Below, piece by piece: positions 1 to 5,295 of a DNA stretch of 10,865 nt. The stretch covers positions 2,929,059 through 2,939,923 of the forward strand of contig CP070753.1 of assembly GCA_020348765.1 (NCBI GenBank), in the 5' to 3' direction. Position numbers and translations under genes: made by a program. Numbering within the stretch: the first letter of the stretch is position 1; each line of letters opens with the position of its first letter. The stretch comes from Burkholderiales bacterium. Its GTDB lineage: Bacteria > Pseudomonadota > Gammaproteobacteria > Burkholderiales > Burkholderiaceae_E. Under the pieces are notes generated by a model. It was not told where the DNA came from. It made no database searches and saw only the letters and a program-made list of their open reading frames with translations.

Positions 1-177
1 CCGCAGGCACCAGGCATTGAGCGCGAGCATGCCCAGCACCATCAGGCGCTGCACGGCCGGGTCCTCGGCCGCGACCGCCACGATGCGGGCCCGGTCACCG
101 GGGGAGAGATCTGCGAGCGTCACCGTCAGGGCAGCGGGATCATCGAATGCACATGATTGTCGTTCCTTTATTTGCAT
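1..177 (-). CDS. FeoA-like domain protein, 5' part only (cut by left edge)
   Basis: An open minus-strand frame runs from an ATG at 175-177 to the first base of the window (59 codons, no stop). The translation contains TLADLSPGDRARIVAVAA, then DPAVQRLMVLGM. This resembles the start of FeoA/SH3-like domains (LxxLxPGxxxxI, then RLLxLGLLPG), which form small cytoplasmic proteins of about 75-90 residues linked to FeoB ferrous-iron transport or metal-dependent regulators. The usual LPG after the second motif is not conserved here (LALNAW), so this may be a divergent or stand-alone FeoA-domain protein. The start is uncertain. ATG 177 lacks a good ribosome binding site, and GTG 121-123 would begin right at VTLADLSPG. 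An AAGGAA motif at about 163-168 serves neither well. The gene lies downstream of vapBC on the same strand but is separated from it by 171 bases and a hairpin. Confidence 0.5.
   Translation of the reverse strand, partial: MQIKERQSCAFDDPAALTVTLADLSPGDRARIVAVAAEDPAVQRLMVLGMLALNAWCLR
143..161 (-). promoter_or_regulatory. weak Fur-box-like sequence near the FeoA-like gene
   Basis: Read on the minus strand, this 19-base stretch matches the classical Fur box at 11 of 19 positions by eye. It has AAT and ATT at equivalent distances from the centre. It would lie upstream of the FeoA-like gene if translation starts at GTG 123, and inside the gene if it starts at ATG 177. The match is weak and the idea leans on the FeoA assignment. 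Confidence 0.2.
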
Positions 178-348
178 GGGCGGGAGATGTCGTCGCCGGT
201 TGCGGCCGTTGCTCGCGACGGTTGGTCGCACCGGCTTGCCGGCGCGATCCCCCGGCCTTGTGCGGCGCCTCGACGAGGCGCGCGATGCCCTGCTCTTCGT
301 CGTGCAGAAGGAGTCGGGGCGCGCGACCCGTGCGCGCCCCTTCGCGGC
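178..348. other. intergenic region with no recognisable gene
   Basis: These 171 bases lie between the FeoA-like gene and the 3' end of vapC. Open frames here give low-complexity arginine- and proline-rich translations with no family resemblance, as expected in GC-rich non-coding DNA. The only clear structure is the perfect hairpin at 316-340, which is listed separately. Confidence 0.5.
316..340 (-). terminator. GC-rich hairpin just after vapC
   Basis: Perfect 9-base inverted repeat GGGGCGCGC / GCGCGCCCC (316-324 and 332-340) with a 7-base loop. It begins 8 bases after the vapC stop on the minus strand. There is no uridine tract after it, so it could be a weak or Rho-assisted terminator or a 3'-end stabiliser. 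Confidence 0.35.
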
Positions 349-744
349 TCACGCGACGACTTCGACCCGGGCCCCGTGACCCGGGATCGCCGCGAGCGCA
401 GCGTCCAGGGTCACGAGCGTCGCGTCGAGGGCTTCGGCGAGCGCCAGATAGGCCGCGTCGTGGGCAGTTGCATTTCGGCGCAGTGCCCACACGCGTGGAA
501 GCAGCACGAGGTGCGGATAGCGGGTGACGGGAAGGTCGGCCAGATCCTCGAACGCCTGCGCGGCCCGCGCTGCCGTGATGTCACCGATTCGATCCCAGCG
601 TCGCAAGACCTGTGCGACCTCGAGGTCGATCAGGTGCGGAGCGTGCAAGGTCTCGCCCGGCGCGAACAGTCGTGCCGCGACCCCCGGCGCGCGCGACGTG
701 TTCAGCAGCAGTTCGAGCGCCGCCGACGCGTCGACAACGATCAC
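349..744 (-). CDS. vapC: VapC-type PIN-domain toxin ribonuclease
   Basis: A 131-residue PIN-domain protein, the normal size for a VapC toxin. The four acidic residues expected for metal-dependent RNA cleavage are visible: D5 in MIVVDASAALELL, E42 in DLEVAQVL, D96 in ATAHDAAYLALAEAL and D114 in LVTLDAAL. VapC toxins cleave tRNA or rRNA when released from their antitoxin. The start codon is GTG (742-744), and its first bases form a GTGA overlap with the stop of the upstream antitoxin gene. That indicates translational coupling in a two-gene operon. The site appears intact, with no frameshift. The PIN fold and pairing are clear; the RNA target cannot be read from the sequence. Confidence 0.93.
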   Translation of the reverse strand: MIVVDASAALELLLNTSRAPGVAARLFAPGETLHAPHLIDLEVAQVLRRWDRIGDITAARAAQAFEDLADLPVTRYPHLVLLPRVWALRRNATAHDAAYLALAEALDATLVTLDAALAAIPGHGARVEVVA

Positions 745-971
745 CGAGCGTCTCGTTCGGCCCGTATTGCCGCGGCAGCCGTCTCGCGCGGCGCGACCCG
801 AGAGCGCCGCGCGATCCGGGCCTGCAGCTCTGCGGTCGTCGGCCGCTCCGCGATCTTGCTGACCTCACGCAGAAGATAGTCGGACAGCGACAGCCCATCG
901 AGTGCCGCCCGGGCCTTGAGCTTGCGATGCAGCGCCTCGGGCACGTGGCGCAGCTGGATCATCTTCGACAT
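741..971 (-). CDS. vapB: ribbon-helix-helix antitoxin of the VapBC/FitAB type
   Basis: A 76-residue basic protein directly upstream of, and overlapping by 4 bases, the PIN-domain toxin gene. Residues 1-40 fit a ribbon-helix-helix DNA-binding fold. A short beta strand (MIQLRHVP) is followed by helix ALHRKLKARAALDG, then LSLSDYLLREV, as in FitA-like antitoxins. The C-terminal half (45-76, ending RETAAAAIRAERDAR) is the region that normally wraps into the toxin active site. Such antitoxins neutralise the toxin and, with it, repress their own operon. ATG 969-971 is used as start; ATG at codon 4 is possible. No Shine-Dalgarno sequence precedes either, which matches the nearby promoter position. 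Assignment rests on fold, size and partner. Confidence 0.87.
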   Translation of the reverse strand: MSKMIQLRHVPEALHRKLKARAALDGLSLSDYLLREVSKIAERPTTAELQARIARRSRVAPRETAAAAIRAERDAR

Positions 972-977
972 GCTGTC

Positions 978-1006
978 ACACTAATTGCATGTTTTGCACA
1001 TGTCAA
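978..1006 (-). promoter_or_regulatory. vapBC promoter (consensus -35, weak -10)
   Basis: The minus strand has a perfect TTGACA (1001-1006), a 17-base spacer and TAGTGT (978-983), which matches the -10 consensus at 3 of 6 positions. The stretch is AT-richer than its surroundings. The -10 ends 6 bases before the vapB ATG, so transcription would begin at or next to the start codon and give a leaderless mRNA. Confidence 0.55.
988..1002. promoter_or_regulatory. candidate VapBC operator inside the vapB promoter
   Basis: Perfect inverted repeat CATGT-N5-ACATG (988-992 and 998-1002) lying in the spacer between the -35 and -10 elements and overlapping the end of the -35. Antitoxins with ribbon-helix-helix domains bind short palindromes at this position, so it is a good candidate for the autoregulatory operator. 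Confidence 0.5.
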
Positions 1007-1031
1007 CATCCGGATTACATGCAGCGCGCCA

Positions 1032-1064
1032 CGCTCGCCGCCGAGCGCGGCCGCGAAGCCGCGC
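1032..1064 (-). terminator. overlapping hairpins at the 3' end of the TRAP operon
   Basis: Starting 3 bases after the stop of the binding-protein gene is a 7-bp perfect stem (1045-1051 with 1058-1064, 6-base loop). A second stem of 6 bp (1032-1037 with 1042-1047, 4-base loop) shares bases 1045-1047 with the first, so the two cannot form fully at once. Neither is followed by a U tract. They lie between the TRAP operon and the vapBC promoter and may limit read-through or protect the 3' end. Confidence 0.35.
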
Positions 1065-1067
1065 GAT

Positions 1068-2090
1068 TCACGACCTCGGCATCGATCCGGCCGGAATGTC
1101 GAGCCCGATCTCGCGGTAGTACCGGGCCGCGCCGGGATGAAGCGGCAGGCCGCCCTCGCGCACCGCGTACTCCTTGGTCACGCGCTTCATGTAGGTGGCC
1201 TTCTCGGCCGCATCGGGCAGGCTTTCCCAGAACGCCTTGGTGATCCGGTAGACCGTTTCCTCGCTGAGATCCAGCCGCGCGCCCACGCCCACGACCGAAC
1301 CCAGCGTATAGACGTCTTCCTTGTTGACCACACCGTCGCCGTAGATGCCGGCCGGAATCCGATCGAGCTGACGCCCCTGGACCCGGGTCGGCGCGAGCTG
1401 CGCGGGCGTAGCGGCGTCGACCTGGGACTTGCTCAGGCCGATGATGCGCAGCTTCGAGGTCAGCGCGAGCTGCTCGACCTGCGGGTACGGCGGAATGCCC
1501 CCGGTGACGTAGACGTCGAACTGCCGGTCCTGGAAGCCCTGCAGTGCCGCGCTCCATCCGGCCTTGACATTCTCGAAGTCCTTGCCCGGCTCCATCCCGG
1601 TGGTGGCCTTGATCCACTGCATGGCCGCGTTCCAGGCGCCGCCTCCGGGCGGGCCGAGGAACACGCGCTTGCCGCGGATGTCCTCCAGCTTCTCGATGCC
1701 GGAGTCCGCGTAGACGATCGTGTGGTAGGCCCCGTACGGGAACCAGTACACCAGGGCGATGTTCTTGGACAGCTCGGGCGCGGCCGCGAGCTTCTTGTAC
1801 ATCGCCGTCCCGTTCTTCATGAAGGCGTAGATGGTCGGCGAGACCATCACCATGTCGAGCTGTCCGCGCGCCATCTCGATCATGTGCTTGGTGGCCGCGC
1901 CGGTGGCATCGACCGACAGCTCGTAGTCCTTCTGTGCCTGGTTCACCAGGCTCGCCATCGTGGTCATCACCAGGTAGGCCGACGAGCCCGGCGCGATCGT
2001 GGCCATCTTGATCTTCTCGGCGGCGAAGGCGCCGGCGCAGATGCCGAGTGCGAGGGCCCCGGCAGCAGCGGTTCTCAGGACAGGTCTCAT
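1068..2090 (-). CDS. TAXI-family TRAP transporter solute-binding protein
   Basis: A 340-residue periplasmic binding protein of the TAXI (TRAP-associated extracytoplasmic immunogenic) family. A signal peptide is visible: MRPVLRT, a hydrophobic stretch, then GAFA-AEK, with probable cleavage near residue 23 or 24. The mature protein starts with the family-typical IKMATIAPGSSAY. It continues with DATGAATKHMIEMARGQLDM, KRVFLGPPGGG and a C-terminal SEETVYRITKAFWESL. Such proteins capture a small organic acid or amino acid and deliver it to the 4TM/12TM permease, powered by a sodium or proton gradient. The ligand cannot be told from the sequence. ATG 2088-2090 is supported by a GGAGGAG ribosome binding site 8 bases upstream. 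It is the second gene of the operon, 39 bases after the permease gene. Confidence 0.95.
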   Translation of the reverse strand: MRPVLRTAAAGALALGICAGAFAAEKIKMATIAPGSSAYLVMTTMASLVNQAQKDYELSVDATGAATKHMIEMARGQLDMVMVSPTIYAFMKNGTAMYKKLAAAPELSKNIALVYWFPYGAYHTIVYADSGIEKLEDIRGKRVFLGPPGGGAWNAAMQWIKATTGMEPGKDFENVKAGWSAALQGFQDRQFDVYVTGGIPPYPQVEQLALTSKLRIIGLSKSQVDAATPAQLAPTRVQGRQLDRIPAGIYGDGVVNKEDVYTLGSVVGVGARLDLSEETVYRITKAFWESLPDAAEKATYMKRVTKEYAVREGGLPLHPGAARYYREIGLDIPAGSMPRS

Positions 2091-2129
2091 GGTGATTGCT
2101 CCTCCGTTGTTGTCATGACGAAACCGGGC

Positions 2130-3998
2130 TCAGTCGATACTGGCCCCGACGGTGCTGCGGCCAGACCACCGATGCAGCAGCACCAGCGCCACCGCGACCA
2201 ACGCGGCTGGCGCAGAAACGATCGCACCGGGCACCAGCACGGCGAGTCCGGCCACCAACCGCAGCGCGCGCTCCCAGGCCGAGATCGGCCGCGCCTCGAA
2301 GCCGGCGACCGCGGTGGCAACCATCCAGGTCGAAAGCGCGAATGCGAGCACGGCCCAGACGAACGCGACCGGATCGACGCCCTCGATGATCAACAGGTCC
2401 GGATGGTAGACGAATACGAACGGGATCACGAACCCCGCGAGCGACAGCCGTGTGGCCTCGAACCCCGTTTCCATCGGCCGGGCGCCGGCGATCGGTGCGG
2501 CCGCGAACGCGGCCAGCGCCACCGGCGGCGTGACCACCGACAGCACGCCGAAGTAGACCATGAACAGATGCGCCGCCACTTTGGGGATGCCCAGGCTCTC
2601 GAGCACCGGCCCCATCACCAGTGCGAGCACCAGGTACGCGGTCACGGTCGGCACGCCCATCCCCATGATCAGGCACGCGAGCATGACCATCAGCAGCGCT
2701 GGAAACAGATGCTCGCCGGCCATGGCCCGGATCGCGTCCGCAAACGTCAGGCCGATGCCGGTCATGTTGACGATGCCGATCACCAGGCCCACCGCCGCGA
2801 CGATCACCATCAGCGCGGCCGCAGTCTGCCCCGCAGCCACGAGCGCCTGCCACCAACGGCGCGGATGGCGAAACTCGGGAAACAGGATCAGGCACAGCAG
2901 CCATGCCGCGATCAGCGCCACGAATCCGGCATGCTGCGCGGTACGACCGGTGAGCAGCACGGCAACGATCACGCCCAGCGGCACCCAGAACGACAGGCTG
3001 CGGACCCAGTCCGATGCCGTGATCGGCTGACGGTTCTCGGCCGGCGTCATGCCCACGCCCCGCTTGCGCGCCTCGATCAGCACCACCGCGAACAGGCTCA
3101 GGTAGTAGAAGATCGCTGGCACCAGCGCGGCGACGACGATGCTCAGGTAGGGCACGCCGGTGACGTCCGCCATGATGAAGGCCACCACGCCCATCACCGG
3201 CGGCATGATCTGCCCGCCGGCCGAGGCCGATGCCTCGACCGCGCCCGCGAACTTCGGCTGGAACCCGGCTTTCTTGATGATCGGGATCGTGAAGATGCCG
3301 GTCGACACGACGTTGGCCACCGCAGCCCCGGACATGGTGCCGAACGCGGCCGAGCTCACGATCGCCGCATGCGCCGGTCCGCCGCGGATGCGGCCGGTCG
3401 CCGAGAAGGCCATCTTCAGCAGCACGTCGCCGGCGCCGGAAGCCTGCAGCACCGCACCGAACACGATGAACACCAGCACTACGGTCGAGACGACCTGCAC
3501 CGGCAGCCCATAGACGCCGTTGGTCGAGAACCACTGGCGGTCCGAGACCTGGCTCCAGGCCAGCCCCTTGCCGAACAGCGTCTCGGGCAGCAGCGCGTAG
3601 GCGATCATGGCCAGGTACACCACCAGCATCGGGATGCCGAACAGGCGCCAGGTCAGGTAGCCGAGCAGCGCGAAGGCGGCCCACGCCAGCGCGTAGTCGA
3701 TGCGCGAGATGTCGACGAAGGCCTCTTCCTGCTCGAGCATGATGCCGAGCCAGCGCCACACCAGCCACACGAAGACCACCGCCATCAGCAGGTGCAGCAG
3801 GCGGGCCGCAGGGCGCGGCGCGCGGCCCGGTCGCTCCGGACCCAGCGCAGTGAACGCAATGAGCACGCTCAGCGCAACCATGGCGCCGGACACGATCGCG
3901 CTGTCGAACACGCCGAAGCCGGCAATGTAGACGGCGAACAGCGCAAGGGCGACACACAGGGTCTCGCGCGCAGCCCTGAACGCTGCAGTCAACGTCAT
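2130..3998 (-). CDS. TRAP transporter permease, fused 4TM/12TM (DctQM-like) subunit
   Basis: A 622-residue, very hydrophobic inner-membrane protein that joins the small (DctQ-like) and large (DctM-like) TRAP subunits in one chain, the usual partner of TAXI binding proteins. Residues 1-140 hold about five hydrophobic segments. From about 165 onward the DctM signature regions appear: AAFGTMSGAAVANVVSTG (217-234), SASAGGQIMPPVMG (257-270), GMGVPTVTAYLVLALVMGP (446-464) and VVTPPVALAAFAAAPIAG (488-505). The protein is toward the short end for fused permeases but looks complete. An upstream in-frame extension exists to 4703. ATG 3996-3998 is preferred because GAGGAG lies 7-12 bases before it and the extension is non-membrane, arginine-rich and antisense to the neighbouring gene. 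It is first in the operon with the TAXI gene and divergent from the oxidoreductase gene. Confidence 0.96.
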   Translation of the reverse strand: MTLTAAFRAARETLCVALALFAVYIAGFGVFDSAIVSGAMVALSVLIAFTALGPERPGRAPRPAARLLHLLMAVVFVWLVWRWLGIMLEQEEAFVDISRIDYALAWAAFALLGYLTWRLFGIPMLVVYLAMIAYALLPETLFGKGLAWSQVSDRQWFSTNGVYGLPVQVVSTVVLVFIVFGAVLQASGAGDVLLKMAFSATGRIRGGPAHAAIVSSAAFGTMSGAAVANVVSTGIFTIPIIKKAGFQPKFAGAVEASASAGGQIMPPVMGVVAFIMADVTGVPYLSIVVAALVPAIFYYLSLFAVVLIEARKRGVGMTPAENRQPITASDWVRSLSFWVPLGVIVAVLLTGRTAQHAGFVALIAAWLLCLILFPEFRHPRRWWQALVAAGQTAAALMVIVAAVGLVIGIVNMTGIGLTFADAIRAMAGEHLFPALLMVMLACLIMGMGVPTVTAYLVLALVMGPVLESLGIPKVAAHLFMVYFGVLSVVTPPVALAAFAAAPIAGARPMETGFEATRLSLAGFVIPFVFVYHPDLLIIEGVDPVAFVWAVLAFALSTWMVATAVAGFEARPISAWERALRLVAGLAVLVPGAIVSAPAALVAVALVLLHRWSGRSTVGASID

Positions 3999-4034
3999 CA
4001 ACGTCTCCTCGTGCGCCGCCTCTGCGGGCGACGT

Positions 4035-4057
4035 CCCGTGCATTCCGATGCAGCGGG
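4035..4057 (-). repeat. bulged hairpin in the TRAP operon leader
   Basis: TGCAT (4039-4043) and ATGCA (4048-4052) form an inverted repeat around TCCG. It is extended by CCCG (4035-4038) and CGGG (4054-4057) with one bulged base. It lies about 37-59 bases upstream of the permease start, inside its likely 5' untranslated region, and could be an mRNA hairpin or a protein-binding site. Confidence 0.3.
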
Positions 4058-4059
4058 TC

Positions 4060-4091
4060 AGGATACCCCGCCGCGGGACGTTTTCGAACCG
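4060..4091 (-). promoter_or_regulatory. possible promoter of the TRAP operon
   Basis: On the minus strand TATCCT (4060-4065, 4 of 6 matches to the -10 consensus) lies 17 bases from a poor -35-like TTCGAA that overlaps the palindrome at 4085-4101. It is the best sigma-70-like match seen in the divergent region, but it is weak. No convincing GG-N10-GC sigma-54 element was found here. Confidence 0.25.
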
Positions 4092-4101
4092 GGCCGGTTC
4101 G
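4085..4101. promoter_or_regulatory. perfect 17-base palindrome, candidate operator
   Basis: CGAACCGG-G-CCGGTTCG, with 8-base arms around a single central base and no mismatch. It lies between the divergent TRAP and oxidoreductase genes and overlaps the end of the possible TRAP -35. Perfect dyads with short spacing in a divergent region often bind a dimeric repressor or activator. No regulator gene of an obvious one-component family is next to it in the window. Confidence 0.45.
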
Positions 4102-4117
4102 CGCGCGGGCCGGCAGG

Positions 4118-4165
4118 GCGCGTCGCGGGTAAACTCGGTGCCGGCCTGTCGGGGCCGCGACGCGC
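4118..4165. repeat. 11-base inverted repeat in the divergent region
   Basis: GCGCGTCGCGG (4118-4128) is the exact reverse complement of CCGCGACGCGC (4155-4165), separated by 26 bases. The nested pair GCCGGCA (4109-4115) and TGCCGGC (4139-4145) overlaps the same region. In an mRNA of the plus-strand oxidoreductase gene these could form a leader stem; as DNA they could be a spaced binding site. Confidence 0.3.
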
Positions 4166-4265
4166 GGGGCCGAGCCCGTGGCAGCTTGCCCGGATCGTCG
4201 GCATCGCGCGAGAACGGACCGATGCGACACGCCGGACCGATTCGCACCACGAGGCAGTGAACCCC

Positions 4266-5243
4266 ATGAAGGCCGCAATCATCGTCGAGCAGCAGGGCAG
4301 GCGCGGGATCGCGGTGGCCGACATACCGGAGCCCGTGCCCGGGCCGGGCGAGGTCCGCGTGCGCGTGCGCGCGGGCGCGCTCAACCGCGCCGATCTCGCG
4401 CTCAACCCCAATCATCGCCAGACCGCGGCCGCGCAGGCGGTCCCGGTCGCGGGCATGGAGTTCGCCGGCGAAATCGAGGCGCTCGGTCCACATGTCAGGC
4501 GCTGGCAGGTCGGCGATCGCGTGATGGGCATGAGCGCCGGCGCTTTCGCCGAGGCTTGCCTGTGCGACGCGCGCCTGCTGTTGCCGGCCCCCGAGGGCGT
4601 GCCGTTCACCGAGGCCGCGACGCTGCCGGTGGCGCTGCAGACGATGCATGACGCGATCGTGACCAACGGCCGTCTCGCGGCCGGCGAGACCGTGCTGGTT
4701 CACGGCGCTGCATCGGGGGTCGGCATGGCCGGCATCCAGATCGCGAAGCTGATGGGCGCGGGGCGCGTCATCGGCAGTTCACGATCCGATGCCAGGCTTG
4801 CGGCGCTGCGCGCGTTCGGCATGGACGACGGTATCGAGCTGAGCGGCGACTGGGTCGGCGGCCTCGAGCGTCTGGCCGGCGCGGCCGGCATACCGCTGGC
4901 GATCGACATGGTCGCCGGTACCACGGTGAACGGCCTGATGCGCGCGGCCGCCGTGCGCGGGCGCATCGTCAACGTCGGCCGGCTCGCAGGCATGCACGGC
5001 GAGTTCGACTTCGACCTGCACGCGAAGAAGCGCATCGACTACATCGGGGTCACGTTCCGCACCCGAAGCACCGAGGAGATCGAAACGCTGATCGCGCGCA
5101 TGAACGAGGACCTTTGGGAGCACGTGGACGCCGGCCGCATCCGGGTGCCGGTCGACCGGGTGTTCACGCTCGACGATGTCGTGGCCGCGTTCGCCTACAT
5201 GCGCTCGAACGCACACCTGGGCAAGGTGGTGCTGCAAATCTGA
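4266..5243 (+). CDS. zinc-independent MDR oxidoreductase (NADPH:quinone reductase-like)
   Basis: A 325-residue cytoplasmic medium-chain dehydrogenase/reductase of the quinone oxidoreductase type. It starts with the GroES-like domain (MKAAIIVEQQGRRGI, then VRVRVRAGALNRADLAL and VAGMEFAGEIEALG at 61-74). The Rossmann domain carries the NADPH-binding HGAASGVGMAG (146-156) and a C-terminal VFTLDDVVAAFAYMRS. No zinc-ligand set is seen, consistent with quinone reductase or enoyl/crotonyl-type reductases that move hydride from NADPH to quinones or activated double bonds. The true substrate is unknown. ATG 4266 is chosen because family homology begins exactly there, although the frame is open far upstream. 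The ribosome binding site is weak (GAGG at 4251-4254). It is the only plus-strand gene, divergent from the TRAP operon and convergent with the histidine kinase gene. Confidence 0.93.
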   Translation: MKAAIIVEQQGRRGIAVADIPEPVPGPGEVRVRVRAGALNRADLALNPNHRQTAAAQAVPVAGMEFAGEIEALGPHVRRWQVGDRVMGMSAGAFAEACLCDARLLLPAPEGVPFTEAATLPVALQTMHDAIVTNGRLAAGETVLVHGAASGVGMAGIQIAKLMGAGRVIGSSRSDARLAALRAFGMDDGIELSGDWVGGLERLAGAAGIPLAIDMVAGTTVNGLMRAAAVRGRIVNVGRLAGMHGEFDFDLHAKKRIDYIGVTFRTRSTEEIETLIARMNEDLWEHVDAGRIRVPVDRVFTLDDVVAAFAYMRSNAHLGKVVLQI

Positions 5244-5260
5244 TCCCGAACGCAGGTCGC

Positions 5261-5293
5261 GGCCCGAACCAGGGGGCCGGTTGCGAGCGGGCC
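5261..5293. terminator. possible two-way hairpin between convergent genes
   Basis: GGCCCG (5261-5266) pairs with CGGGCC (5288-5293), and AACC (5267-5270) with GGTT (5279-5282), in the 52-base gap between the oxidoreductase stop and the kinase stop. There is no U tract on either side. The position suits a shared terminator, but the fold is imperfect. Confidence 0.3.
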
Positions 5294-5295
5294 AG

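Noticed and set aside
140..490. Plus- and minus-strand open frames of 116-240 codons around 140-880
   Set aside because: They have skewed, repetitive composition, overlap vapBC antisense and lack ribosome binding sites or domain resemblance.
4190..4205. TGGCAG...TTGC-like sequence near 4179-4190 as a sigma-54 promoter of the oxidoreductase
   Set aside because: The GG and GC pairs are not 10 bases apart, which is strictly required for sigma-54 -24/-12 elements.
612..5243. A 1543-codon plus-strand open frame running antisense to vapBC and the TRAP operon and into the oxidoreductase gene
   Set aside because: Before 4266 the translation is rich in R, H, D, Q and G without any family resemblance, while the opposite strand encodes clear TRAP and VapBC proteins. 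It is an open antisense frame produced by GC-rich codon use; only 4266-5243 is real.
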